From contig NC_134460.1 in assembly GCF_047948215.1 (NCBI RefSeq), positions 151,518,049-151,582,048 on the forward strand: a DNA stretch of 64,000 bases, read 5' to 3'. Shown piece after piece: positions 47,792 through 58,413 of the stretch. A model generated the notes under the pieces. It ran no database searches. It saw only the letters and a list, made by a program, of their open reading frames with translations, and had not been told where the DNA came from. Source of the stretch: Lycorma delicatula. Taxonomy: Eukaryota > Arthropoda > Insecta > Hemiptera > Fulgoridae. Within the stretch, counting starts at the first letter, position 1. Every line of letters starts with the position of its first letter. A program made the position numbers and the translations under genes.

Positions 47792-48376
47792 TATATGTAC
47801 AGGCAATTTGGGAAATAATCTGGAAATTGATTCTGGAGCTTGAAATAAGAAAAAAATCATACAAACATACGTCCGAAAACACTTTGTTATCGAGCTATGG
47901 CTAGCGAAAGATTTTGCGCAGATTTCAGTTCTTCCCCCGGTTAAAATTCAGTTTATGAACGATAAATAATTTGATGGTTTGGAATGTTTTTTAATCTGAA
48001 AAAATCGAATAAAAAACAGTTCCCAGAACTGTATTTCCCGTATTTTTCATGTTATTCAACGCAAAACAAAGATTCGGTGATGAAAAACATTTTTTTTAGG
48101 TTTGAAGTAGAATAACTTTGTTAAATGATTAATAAATGCGTAAATTTTATTATAAAAACGTGTAGAAAATTTTATTCTGAGAAAACTGATTTAATAAAGC
48201 GTATGAAAAAGAAAAACATTAAACTTTTATTAACAAAAAAATCGTACGATTATGTAAAAATGAAAAAACAGCTAGCTGTTTTTAGTACAATAAATTAAGA
48301 CCTTTGAAAAATTCAAAATTTTTAATTTACTTTTATGAAGTACTCACTGTGATTTATACTCTAATATAATTTATCA
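47792..48376. other. AT-rich intronic DNA
   Basis: No coding or repeat-family match. Confidence 0.55.
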
Positions 48377-48519
48377 GACGACTGTCTAAAAAAGGAGTGT
48401 AATATATTTAGCGTGTATGTAAGTTTGCTCCACCGTAGCAGCTCAACACGATTTCGATGTATGACTCCACGTTGGAATCCTTACATTACCAGGAGTGTCA
48501 TAGGCTACATAAATATGTG

Positions 48520-48566
<47 letters not shown>

Positions 48567-48700
48567 TAAATAAATTTTAAAACTGCTGAAAACAAAATGT
48601 TACTGCATTCAAATACTATATACAAAATTGTCACCCGCAAACTCTTAAATTATGCTATATTACGGAGCAACATTTTTTTGGCAGTTGTGTTTTGTAATTT
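48377..48700 (+). repeat. dispersed repeat family G, copy 3
   Basis: ACGACTGTCTAAAAAAGGAG, GGAATCCTTACATTACC, GTCATAGGCTACATAAATATG, a (TA)n run (about 48522-48562), then ATACTATATACAAAATTGTC and CCCGCAAACTC. Collinear with 18137-18430, including the DNA beyond the (TA)n. Confidence 0.7.
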
Positions 48701-49254
48701 TTAATATTTATTAACTTTTAACAGCGTGGGATGATTTCTTACTAAGTCTGTGTTGGTTATTTAATTCTCGCTACTTACATATAGTAACAGACCATGAATA
48801 ATGAAAAGAAACAGTAAGATTACGGGAAATAAAGAACATTTAACTATACAGGTTATTTAAAACATAAGTATTAATAAATAAGAAATTCGCCTACAGTTAT
48901 GCTTACTTCTGTAATTGTAGACTGAAGGTAGAAACACTTAAATATTACTTAAAGGTGAAAAAAATTAACATTTGATAATTAAAGAAATAAAAGAACGAAA
49001 TAACAGACTTTACTCAAGGAAATGATGCGGTTATCTCACACTCAAATATCCATATTAGTTTAAACGAAGAGAGCTAATCTAGGATTAAAAAATAAAATTA
49101 ATTATTTTATACGTCTAAACGAATCCTACGAAATAATTAAAATTATCTGGATTTAAAAAATCTTCAATACTTCTAGTTATTTAATCTTAATCGTCGTAAG
49201 GTGAAGCAAGTAAATGAGGTTTTGAGAAAAAACGAATTTCTTAGCTACTATACT
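48701..49254. other. AT-rich intronic DNA
   Basis: Nothing recognised. Confidence 0.55.
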
Positions 49255-49735
49255 TATCTCTAGGCCATAGGGAAAGCACTGTCCACCGACTGTCTCTATT
49301 GTCACGGTGTGCGGAACGACGCCGAGCACACCTTTTTCAAATGTGCTCGGTGGGAGGCAGATCCAGTGACACTAAGAGCGGCATCTCGGAGCACTGAGAT
49401 GCTCCAACCTCCCCAAAACGTGGTTGCGATGATGCTCCGTGACCGGAGCATCTGGAAGAATGTAGCCCGATTCGTCGGGGGTTTTTTCAGAACCAAAAAG
49501 GGCGCGACCTGAATAGTCCTGAGCCAGATGAAAATTAGGTAGCGGCCTTCTCAGACTAGGATTGAAGAACTCGGCCTGAAGTATTGTGTAAAACGGTACC
49601 GGGTCGAGTCCTGGTAGGAAAAGGGGGTGGTTTTAATCGGTAGTCTTCTGATGGTGGTTGGATTAGACTACCAGTGGGAGCTCAACTCTCCGTGTGAAAA
49701 TGCATTTCCACCTCCCACCCCCCAAAAAAAATTTA
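49255..49735 (+). pseudogene. R1-like LINE, last part of ORF2 and 3' UTR
   Basis: The frame 49270-49512 encodes LSTDCLYCHGVRNDAEHTFF, then KCARWEADPVTLRAA and IWKNVARFVGGFFRTKKG before a stop. This is the C-C-H-C knuckle (C-x2-C...H-x4-C) and the W..V..F..... tail at the end of R1/I-type ORF2. The 3' UTR to about 49735 is GC-rich and ends CCACCTCCCACCCCCC followed by A8. A 5'-truncated copy with no visible stop inside the remnant, so probably young. Only the last 80 or so residues are present. Confidence 0.8.
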
Positions 49736-50687
49736 AGAAGGTGGGTTGTTCTCAAGAATAAAAAAGTATGTTTTTTTACACTCATAATTTCGTTCTCATA
49801 ATGATAGAGACGGAGCAAATTTTTCATTCCATTTTTCATAATCTACTGACGTTGGATAGTTTAAGAAAGATAATTTTTCAGTAAATTACATTTAATAAAT
49901 ACCTCTTGTTCATCATAATAATGTAATTACAGGAATTAAAGAACAATACGTGATTCTTTTACGCAATAGTACAATGAGAAGTACTATTCGTGGCCATTAT
50001 ATTCATTATTTTTTTGTTTTTTTACAAAAAATAATTTTTTTTTCTATTATTAATTTTTTCACTATAGTAATAATCAAATAAATAATTATAATTGAACACA
50101 CACATATATATATATATATTCGAAGAAGTTAATCTCAATTTCAAAGTGATTATTTTAACTTCACCTTTGTTATCGACAGGCTGCTACAACATTTATATCA
50201 AATTTATACAAATGAAGGCATAATTTTTTTAGTCACTTTCTAAGAACAAGTAATCAACATCGTAAAATATATAAAAATCTACTTTATAACATACGACTGT
50301 AAAATTTAATTAAATTTAATTTTTCAACTGAAACGCAATACATATTCCTTTAAACATAAAACCATTAGATACGTACAAAATAATAAGAGAAAAATTGAAA
50401 TTTTTCTTAAATGAGCGCTCTGCCCGTATATTCAACTGGATTCCTGAAGGATTATGATATAATTATAAAATTACTGGGTAAACTATGATATTAACAGAAA
50501 TATTATATAAATGATAAAGAGTACAGGTTTAAATAGTTTTTTAAAATATACAAACATTTTAAATTCAACTATTTTTGAAAATGTGGAGAATTTACAAAAG
50601 ATCATAAAAATACTTTGGCAAGTGTATTCTGACAATAACTCGTGGTTTTAAAATTTAATTATTATCAAAAAAAGGTAAGTAATAAAA
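49736..50687. other. AT-rich intronic DNA
   Basis: (TA)n near 50104-50120. No gene or known repeat. Confidence 0.55.
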
Positions 50688-52024
50688 TGAGTCCGGAAAG
50701 TCGCTGTACTACTGTACAGCGACTTTGCACCACGTAATGCAAATTCACGACTAATGCACCACGTAATTCTAAAGCATACTTGCTTTAGAATTACGTGGTG
50801 CATTCGGTTCTTTCAGCGTTCGGTTGATAGCCCTATGGGTATGTTGAATATCGCTCAGTAAATAAACCAAGTCCTCAGTTGTTAAGCTGTGATTCGTTTA
50901 CCAGAATCAATGGTTGCGAAAAACGAACGGTTCTTCTGGTAAAGGAACGCATTTTTCTCGTCGAACACGTCTTTCGTGAAGGCGATAAGTATTCTGTTTT
51001 AGTAAAGCGCAAGATTTCTGAAAAGTTTCCAAATACATCTGTCCCTCACCGTAATGCAGTTCGAACTGCTATCGAAAAATGTCGGGCAACGGGCTCTGTT
51101 GAAGACGTTGTTCGGAGTGGTAGACCACCATAAAAACGAATAGAAGTAGGATTGTTATTTCGAATGCTATGGCCGAAATTCCACCAAAGGGGCAACGGGT
51201 AAGTTAGCACAGCAGCAAGGTATCGGACTTGCTGCCGCACGTAAAGCTATAAGATAAGAACTGAAACTTTCCCACTACAAAGTAATGTGTGTTCAAGAAC
51301 TGAAACCTACAGATCATGCCAGAAGATTAAATTACTGTCAATAATTTTAACGTTTTATCGACAAAAATTCCGTTAGTATCCTCGATATTAGGTTTTTTTT
51401 ACGGTTGAAGCGTGGTTTAGTCTGGGAGGGTATATTAATCCACAAAATACACGACTGTGTATTACTCGGCAACTAACCCTAATGAATTACACGAAGCGAA
51501 AATCGGAATCTGGGTTGGTGCGAGTAGAACGCGCAGTGTGGGTTCAAATTATTTGAAAATACTGTTAATAGTGATCGTTATTGTGCTGTTTTTGAGAAGC
51601 TTCATTACTCAGTTAACAGAATCGGAAATCAATCACGGTCGGTTACAAAAAGATGGTGCCACAGCGCACACAGCTAACAGGTCGATGGGTTTTGGCCTGC
51701 ACGATCTCCCGATCCGACTCTCCCAGATTTATTTCTATGGGGGGCAGTAAACAATCAGTCTATCGCAAAAGACCGTGTACGATTGAAGAACTAAAAACTG
51801 CAATAACGGTGACGTCCGAGACATTCCAGTAGATCAGCCGGTTGAAATGTTTGAAAACAAATTGAAACGTGTGCAGTGTTGTAATGGTCATTTTCAACGC
51901 CTTTTATAAACTGTTCCAGTTATCTTAATATCTGTTTATATAAAAGAATGAAATAGAAATACAGAATAATAATTATGTCATTTCACTTCCATAATTCCAG
52001 TGTACAGCAACTTTCTGAACGCAC
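50688..52024 (+). pseudogene. mariner-like element, decayed transposase, with fold-backs at the left end
   Basis: The left end (GTCCGGAAAGTCGCTGTAC) and right end (complement of GTACAGCAACTTTCTGAACG) form an imperfect TIR. The N-terminal frame 50879-51133 encodes KERIFLVEHVFREGDKYSVL, then FPNTSVPHRNAVRTAIEK and RATGSVEDVVRSGRPP, the DNA-binding region of mariner-like transposases. Later frames give FSLGGYINPQNTR (near 51420) and LQKDGATAHTANR (second catalytic D context, near 51640-51690). They end with FENKLKRVQCCNGHFQRLL-like sequence before 51909. Many stops and shifts. The copy at 30481-31229 is a deletion derivative. It lies in the lipase intron. Confidence 0.82.
50697..50804. repeat. 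two fold-back duplications with TACT loops
   Basis: AAAGTCGCTGTAC (50697-50709) is inverted at 50714-50726 across TACT. Then a 24-bp arm at 50753-50776 is exactly inverted at 50781-50804, again across TACT. The phrase TGCACCACGTAAT also occurs twice as a direct repeat (near 50726 and 50755). All lie in the left end of the mariner-like element. Confidence 0.9.
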
Positions 52025-52073
52025 TGAAGAAATTAAAAAAGTAAATGTGTAATTTTTTTAATTTTTCCTAATG

Positions 52074-52376
52074 TGTACGTTACAATCTGTTCAACTAGTG
52101 GATCAATAAGCAACCTTCTCTATAAGCCGATTAGTTGAGGATGATACGTATGACATAAATTAGGTAAAGTCTTGTATATACTCAGGCCAACCGTTCCTGA
52201 AAAGTGTGGTTAATTGAACCCTTATCATCAAACAACATCGGTATCCACTGTTAGTTTTCAAATCCGTACAAAAGCAACTATCTTTTACTAGGATTTGAAT
52301 CTCAGAACTTCGACCTGTATAAAAGCTGTTAAACAACCTATTTGACGACGAGTTAACCATTAGACCAGCCTGATGG
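52074..52376 (-). repeat. tRNA-like SINE family D, copy 3
   Basis: The minus-strand head (GGCTGGTCTAATGGTTAACTC) is near 52376. The body contains GATACCGATGTTGTTTGATG and GTTCAATTAACCACAC. The tail near 52074-52130 matches 55785-55840. Confidence 0.75.
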
Positions 52377-53925
52377 ATTCTATATATCCTTGTTTAACTG
52401 TTTATTGCTGTTCAAATGCAACCCAAAATACTTAATTCTTAGAATCAGATAGATGTTTTTATTGCCAACTTATGAAATAAATTATTTCAAACAAACTCAG
52501 ATAAAATTAATTTTAATTAATGGTTTTACTGATCTGTAAATTTATTTGATATTTCGTTTCTTTTTTTTAATTTCCGTAGCTTATTTTTCTAAAATATGTA
52601 ATATTTTTTTTGTAATAATGAAACTTTTGTTTTGTTTAATACGTAATTCTGCCACACTCTAGTAAGTTTTGTTTTTAATAAACATTGAAATTCTTACGTT
52701 TGTATTTAATTTCTGTGGAATTTATTCATATAATTTTACTCAGAATCAAATTTTTTACAAATATTGTTTAAAACTTTTGCGTTTGTTACCTATTATTTTA
52801 CGCCAAACATAAAATAGTGTTTTTATCGACCACCAATCTTTTGATTTTTATCTTGGATTTCTCGAAAGCAACTAAAATTACAGTTCTGCGAGCTATTTTT
52901 TTTCAATTTTTCTGGTAAAGTTACATATAAAATCACTAAATTTACCCCTTAATTTGGGTCCCAAGAATTAGAATCTGGCTTAATATTACCGAAATACGTA
53001 GAAATGAGGGCGAAATCATCGCCAGCCGACATTCGCTAACGAAGCGTTCCCGAACGTATGTATGTTTATATGTACTTTCTTTTTATATTCACCAGTACAG
53101 TATGTCCTGAAAATTTGTTACATTACTCATGAATCAATTTGTGCATGCGTGCGCGCGCGTGTGTGGGGCAAGACTATTTATGAAAAATAGTTATAACAGT
53201 TAAAGAATTATGTATATGCATTATTCAAAATAATCAAGAAAATAGTTATTAAAAAATAAATTTGAAGATTATTAAAAATCCAAATTAAAATGAAGGAAAA
53301 GTTAGAAATAAATTTAATCGCTAGATACTGGTTTAAAGAAGTAGCTTGATACTAGTATATCTTAAAATTAATAAGCGAGTGTAGACTTCTTATAAATAAT
53401 GAAAGAAAAAATTGAATAAGAGACCGAAATATCTTTATCTATATTCTCTGTTTCTTTAATTGTTTCATTTTAATAAATAATATTAATTGAAAAAAAAACT
53501 TTTTTATAATGGAGCAAAAAATTAGATTTGCAGGGTTGGGGAGTTTGTATTTAAGTTGGCACTAACTGCATAAAATCGAAATATAAAGAGGAATTTTATA
53601 GAGAAATATTATATCGTTTAGCGTGTTTTTGTAAATTGATTTGATTTATTTAAAAGTTTTGACTTTTATTTTCGTTTAAATGTAGAAAAAAGACACGCCT
53701 ATGAAAAATTCTTTTCACAAGAAGCGTTAAAGGTGAAAAACGTACGCCCTGACATAAATAAAACGAAAGAGGAAAAATGACTTTATTGAACTTGAGGTAA
53801 AGCTATCTACAATTCGGAAATATGTTTCGTTTATTTCTTCGATACAGAGAGACCCAAAAGTCGCGAACATCAAAGTAATAAAAAAAATAAGACATTAAGT
53901 AATAATTTTTAAAGATTTATTTATT
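52377..53925. other. AT-rich intronic DNA
   Basis: A short (GC/GT)n run near 53145-53165. No gene or known repeat family. Confidence 0.55.
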
Positions 53926-54560
53926 TTTATAATATATGCTCATAACAGTTGCCCCGTTCAGTAATGCATGTACGAACTCTTTTTACCGTGTTTTTCTTTA
54001 CGCCCTTTTCTCTATCCGGCTTCTTCGATTCCTGAACACTGAGAACACGATATACAAGAAAGTGTAACCGCTTCATCGCTCTTTCAGCAGTTCCATATGA
54101 GATCTGAGAGTGTGCTATTAACACACTCTCAGATCTCCTCAAGCTTTTTGAAGACGAACACCGCACCGCATCTTTACCTCAGCCTTTTTCCATCAGTCAA
54201 AACGGCCGGTCTCCCGGTTCTCTTCTTGTCTGCAACTGATGCGCATTCTCTAAAACGGCTGATTGATCTCGTTACGGTCGATTCGTTAGGCGCTGCCGCA
54301 TCCGGATGTTTCCCACGAAATTCGTCTATAACACACGCATAAGAACGACTGGAAAAATAATATCAACAATGAAAACTCATTGCTTTTGAGTAAACGACTA
54401 CTTACCGACCGATAAACAAAACTGCAAGCGTCATATGATCGATACGCTTCACAATGGCGTCTAGGTTTGTTGCTGTTAATACCGGCGGTGCTATCTTGCG
54501 GCAGCCGATAGAACTTTTTCATCCATGCAACTACTTTACAGATAATTTAATTTTGATGCG
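53926..54560 (-). pseudogene. mariner-like relic with internal deletion at a fold-back
   Basis: The minus strand from about 54360 down encodes DEFRGKHPDAAAPNESTVTR, then ISRFRECASVADKKRTGRPA, the N-terminal binding region of a mariner-like transposase related to the 46-kb one. Downstream, after the 54099-54137 palindrome, comes a tail with KRVRTCITERGNCYEHIL (ending 53927), the typical C-terminal end. The catalytic centre is missing and a stop follows the N-terminal part. No TIR identified, so limits are approximate. Confidence 0.65.
54099..54137. repeat. perfect fold-back, 16-bp arms, 7-nt loop
   Basis: GAGATCTGAGAGTGTG (54099-54114), CTATTAA, then the exact complement at 54122-54137. It sits at the point where the mariner-like relic changes from N-terminal to C-terminal coding, so it marks a deletion or rearrangement junction. 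Confidence 0.92.
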
Positions 54561-54599
54561 CGTGACTTTTGGATCTCTCTGCATTTTATAACGGACGGT

Positions 54600-54770
54600 A
54601 AACTGAAAAAAACCTAAGGTATATTAATATCAAGATGTAATAATTAATCGTTTCTCGCTTTTTTCTTTCAATTTGGTTGATTCTGGACGAATGGTTTGCC
54701 AGCTATCGGCCTTTTCTTAAGTAATATCTGAATTGATCTAATCTTATTTAAAAAAAGAAAAAACACTATA
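54600..54770 (-). repeat. LINE 3' UTR fragment
   Basis: TAATAATTAATCGTTTCTCG followed by GGACGAATGGTTTGCCAG and AAGTAATATCTG matches 32440-32530, the 3' side of the minus-strand LINE remnant. A C/G-rich stretch with G13 follows at 54785-54797. Confidence 0.5.
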
Positions 54771-55784
54771 ATATTCTTCTTTTTGGGGGGGGGGGGGCGA
54801 AAAACGCCTGGGCGTTACCATCGCCCGGAATTTTATTAATAAAAGGGTAAAATAACTCCAAAATAATAAAGTTTATAAGATCTAAAAGTAATATTAATCA
54901 TATAATAAAAATTTATTATAATATATATTATTTATATATTATATTATTATTTTATATATTATTTACCTCCAGTCAGATTAATTTGCCGACCTACGAAGCG
55001 AATAGTATCATCTCTGCATTTTATCCGCAAGCCTCTGAATTCGAATTCCGAACAGACTTGTCATTTTTTTAAACGTTAAAAATTAATTTCTTAGCATCCA
55101 TAAAAAGAATATGTAACTGTATTATGACGTATCCTTGTTATTACCGAAAAGAAAAGAGCTAACTTTTGTGTATTTATCAATACAGAAGCTACTATAGTTG
55201 CTAAGTAGTCTATTTGGGAGCTATCACATTTGTTTGAAAATTAAAAAAAAAATACTGGTAGACGTCGCGCTCGGCCGACAGCTGGGGTAAGATAAAGGAA
55301 AGTCCTTTCAAAAATCATTTAATAAAAAAATCACAGGATGTTTTTCAATTTTTTTCAAAAATTCTTAGATTAAAACTGAATATTAATATCTTATACACAT
55401 TCGAGAAAAAGCTATCAAAAACCTGCAGTTGACATCGTGTAAAACGGTCGATTTGATAACTAATATGTAATTACAAAACGTATCGTAATATTTTTAATTA
55501 CTTTTTTATTTTTTATTAATTTTTAGGAAAACAAAAAAATTAATAACGTTCAAGTATATGCGAATAAAGAAACAGCAAAAATATAATAAATAGGCAAGAT
55601 ACTGTTGGCGGTCGGTTCCGACCGGACAAAAAAATATTACGTAAAATATTAGTAAAATCTTCAACGTAAAAAAATATTTCATTAATTATTATTATTATTG
55701 AATCTTTTTATAAATTAAAATTAAACTGTAAATTAACCTAAAAGATATCTTTCGTATGTTTTATCTTTTATTATTCTTAATATA
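54771..55784. other. AT-rich intronic DNA with a G13 run
   Basis: Run of 13 G at 54785-54797, then CGCCTGGGCG and CGCCCGG, a small GC hairpin-like patch. The rest is AT-rich with no gene. Confidence 0.5.
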
Positions 55785-56070
55785 TACGTTGCAATCTAAT
55801 CAAACTAGTGAACAAATAAGCACACCCCTTCCACGGTTCGATGAGATGAGGATGATATGTGTGATTACATGTTAATGAGTTATATTCTTGTACAGACTGA
55901 GGCCGACCATTCCTGAAATGTGGGATTGATTGAACCCTAACCACCAAAGTCCACCGGTATCTACTGCCTAGTATTCAAACACGTATAAAAACCTTTACTA
56001 GGAATTGAAATTCAAACTTTTGTCTTTGAAAATCAGCAATTAATCAAGCGATTTGCGTCGACGATTTGAG
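55785..56070 (-). repeat. tRNA-like SINE family D, copy 4
   Basis: The tail at 55785-55870 matches 52074-52160. The body has TGGACTTTGGTGG and GGTTCAATCAATCCC on the minus strand. The head near 56040-56070 is eroded. It points toward copy 5 (56261), so the pair is head to head. Confidence 0.65.
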
Positions 56071-56260
56071 TTTAAGTTTAATATCGTCGATATGATTTGA
56101 ATAAAAAAATTATAAAGAAATAATAAAAATATCTAATAGTATTCTACTATCTGTATTGACGTTTAACCCTTAGATTATAAAAAGTTCTTTTGATATTAAA
56201 TTTTAAAAAGATTCTCCTGGTTTTTTGTTTGATTTTTGTTTTTTAACTAAAAACTAATAA

Positions 56261-56571
56261 CCCGCCGGTTTAGTCTAGCGGTTAAACTTGTCACAGTAAC
56301 ATCAGCAGATTTTCAAAGTCGTAAGTTCTGAGGTTCGAATTTTTGTAAAGACGTTGCTTTTATATGGATTTCATACTACACTGTGAATACCGGCGTTCTT
56401 TGTTTGGCGGTTGGCTTTCAATCAACCAAACGTCTCATGAGTAGTCGAACTGAGTCTGTTAAAGATGTACATGTATACTAGTACCTTTACAGTTACACTA
56501 TACTACGTCTGCATCTATGTCAAGCCTGATAAGCCGGTAACGATGACTGCAGTTGCTAATCTCTGCAAACA

Positions 56572-56602
<31 letters not shown>
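56261..56602 (+). repeat. tRNA-like SINE family D, copy 5, with (CA)n
   Basis: Head CCCGCCGGTTTAGTCTAGCG (A box), B box GGTTCGAAT near 56333-56341, then GAATACCGGCGTTCTTTG, GGCTTTCAATCAACC and a tail reaching a (CA)n run at about 56570-56602. Confidence 0.75.
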
Positions 56603-56954
56603 CGGCAGTAACTGGAGAACTGGTTGGAGAAAAAACTAAGTATTTGTGTCACCACAAGAAGCTTGGTGCGTCGGTTTGTTTGCTGTATGCGCTCACATTT
56701 TTATTTTGAATGAAGCGCTTCTTGGCAAAATGCGATGTAATAGCAGACCGCTAGCTTGCTTGCTTTATTTTTGTTTCATTTTTTTTTAATTATTGAAACT
56801 GTACGCTTCATGCTTATCGTCATCATAAATTTGAATCAAATTTAAGATTGTCATTATTTTTATTAGTTTTGGAGTTTTTTTTTTTATTTGGTATTGTAAC
56901 GTTTTTATTATTTAATTTTTATTTATAAATATAAATCTAAAATAATAGTTTTTT

Positions 56955-57190
56955 GGGGATAAAAAAACATAGGGGTTACAACTGTGTTAAAAAATCACAA
57001 CTCAGAAAACAGCTAAAAATGTTCAGGATTTTAAAACTTTTCGTTGTAAAATTTTTGTTGTTGTTAGTACGCTAAATTCATGAGCGTTATTTAGTAACAA
57101 TTGGTAAAAACATTTAACAAAATCACGTGTAATGGAATGTAAGCAATGTAAAACTTTTACAGCGGGGCTTAGGCCCGCCATTTTTCTACT
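56955..57190 (+). repeat. dispersed repeat family F, copy 2
   Basis: TTAAAAAATCACAACTCAG, GTACGCTAAATTCATGAGCG and the end GGGGCTTAGGCCCGCCA, collinear with 17690-17905. Confidence 0.65.
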
Positions 57191-57273
57191 GTATCATCAT
57201 AAACGGTTTGAATAAACATACACACGTGAGAAAAACTACATGTAAAACTTTTCAGTTTTAAATATTTCTAACA

Positions 57274-57365
57274 GTCCAGGGTTCGAATCCCGGTCAGTCA
57301 AGACATTTTTCATACGCTACAAATATTACATTTCATATTCCTACGCACAAGCTTCGAGTTTCTGC
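57274..57365 (+). repeat. tRNA-Glu-like SINE E, copy 5, head-truncated
   Basis: Starts at the T-arm: GGGTTCGAATCC (57279-57290), CGGTCAGTCAAGAC, TTTTTCATACGCTAC, then the tail CACAAGCTTCGAG. The A box is absent. The T-arm alone can look like a tRNA end but no tRNA is present. Confidence 0.7.
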
Positions 57366-57786
57366 AGTGAATCTGATCATATAAAAAAAAAGAAGTAAAT
57401 GCAATAAAAAAACCCATATTAAAATGTTCCAGAAGTTTTTATTAAATGATCAGTGATATCAACTTAATATGATGAGATTGGTACTGTTTCCTGTTGAATA
57501 TACTAATATACAAAAAATTTAAATGTAAAATTTAAAAACAGAAAAAAAGGTGGTTTAGCATCGATTAACTTGTACTTTATTCAACCAATAATATCGGCTT
57601 TCATGCACGATAGGAAAAAAAGAGAAAGGGATATGTTTTGTACATTATTGTCGATCGGTAGATGGTTTTCATCTTGAATTGGGATTGCCTCCCAATTATT
57701 ATTATACGCTATTTATAACAAAGTATTTAGTTTAATATTAAGTTATAAATATTTTAACAAACATAGATTGTGTTGTTCGGTTGCAG

Positions 57787-58041
57787 GATATGTGGAAAGA
57801 GGGGGAAGCAATGTTTTGGGAGTAGATTGGAAAACTCTAGCTAGAGGACCGTGGTATGGGAACGCTGCCGATGAAGCGCAGACAGCAGCGAAACTGCTAG
57901 CGGAATGGATGAACAAAGTCGTTTCAAATAATTATACAAGTTGGGATAAAATCCACGTAGTGGGATTCAGTCTTGGTGCACAAGTGGCCGGTTTAACTTC
58001 AAAATATTTGCCTCAAGGTTCACGCGTGGGAAGATTAACCG
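57787..58041 (+). CDS. lipase exon with nucleophile serine (GFSLG)
   Basis: A 255-nt exon, acceptor GGTTGCAG at 57786, donor CCG/GTAAGT at 58041/58042, both phase 1. It encodes GYVERGGSNVLGVDWKTLAR, then GPWYGNAADEAQTAAKLLAE and IHVVGFSLGAQVAGLTSKYL. The catalytic serine is codon 57969-57971 in the GXSXG nucleophile elbow. The VDW after the strand and the aligned Y and N are typical of insect neutral lipases and vertebrate PNLIP/LIPH relatives. The protein is expected to be secreted and to act on lipid esters. Substrate (triacylglycerol or phospholipid) cannot be told from this part. Intact frame, no stop. Confidence 0.95.
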
Positions 58042-58413
58042 GTAAGTTTTAATTTTCTTATATAAAAAACTTATTATTATTTCAATAAAGTATTCGATAA
58101 TCTGTTTTAAAAAATAGGTGTTAATAGTTGTTTTAAATTAAAATTTGACACTAAATAGAGATACATATGAATCCTGTAATTATCTACATTTAAATCGTCC
58201 CGACTTTATCATAACAACAAAATATGTTAATTTAAAACTGATCTTCACATTAATTTTTGATATGTCTCTTTACAGGGTTACATTGTCATATCTAATTTGT
58301 AAAGTAAACTTCATTCATTGTTTGTATAACATAATTTCATCTTTACCTATATCCCTTAATGTCAACTCTGAGTGGTTTATTAAGTTTTTTCTACACCTGC
58401 TTCTCCCTTTATA
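58042..58413. other. lipase intron start, AT-rich, no feature
   Basis: Intron sequence up to the mariner end. The open frame at 58145-58444 is chance, since it runs from the intron into the mariner end. Confidence 0.6.

Larger units (their letters stand above)
34402..57786 (+). other. large lipase intron (about 23.4 kb)
   Basis: GT at 34402 and AG at 57785-57786. The flanking codon halves (G and GA) join to Gly and give the continuous lipase segment TQLIIQGYVERGGSNVLG. The intron contains two LINEs with recognisable ORF2, two further LINE 3' ends, three mariner-like elements, SINEs, family B and G repeats and microsatellites, listed separately. No other host gene was recognised in it. I infer that its size is due mainly to transposon insertion. 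Confidence 0.8.
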
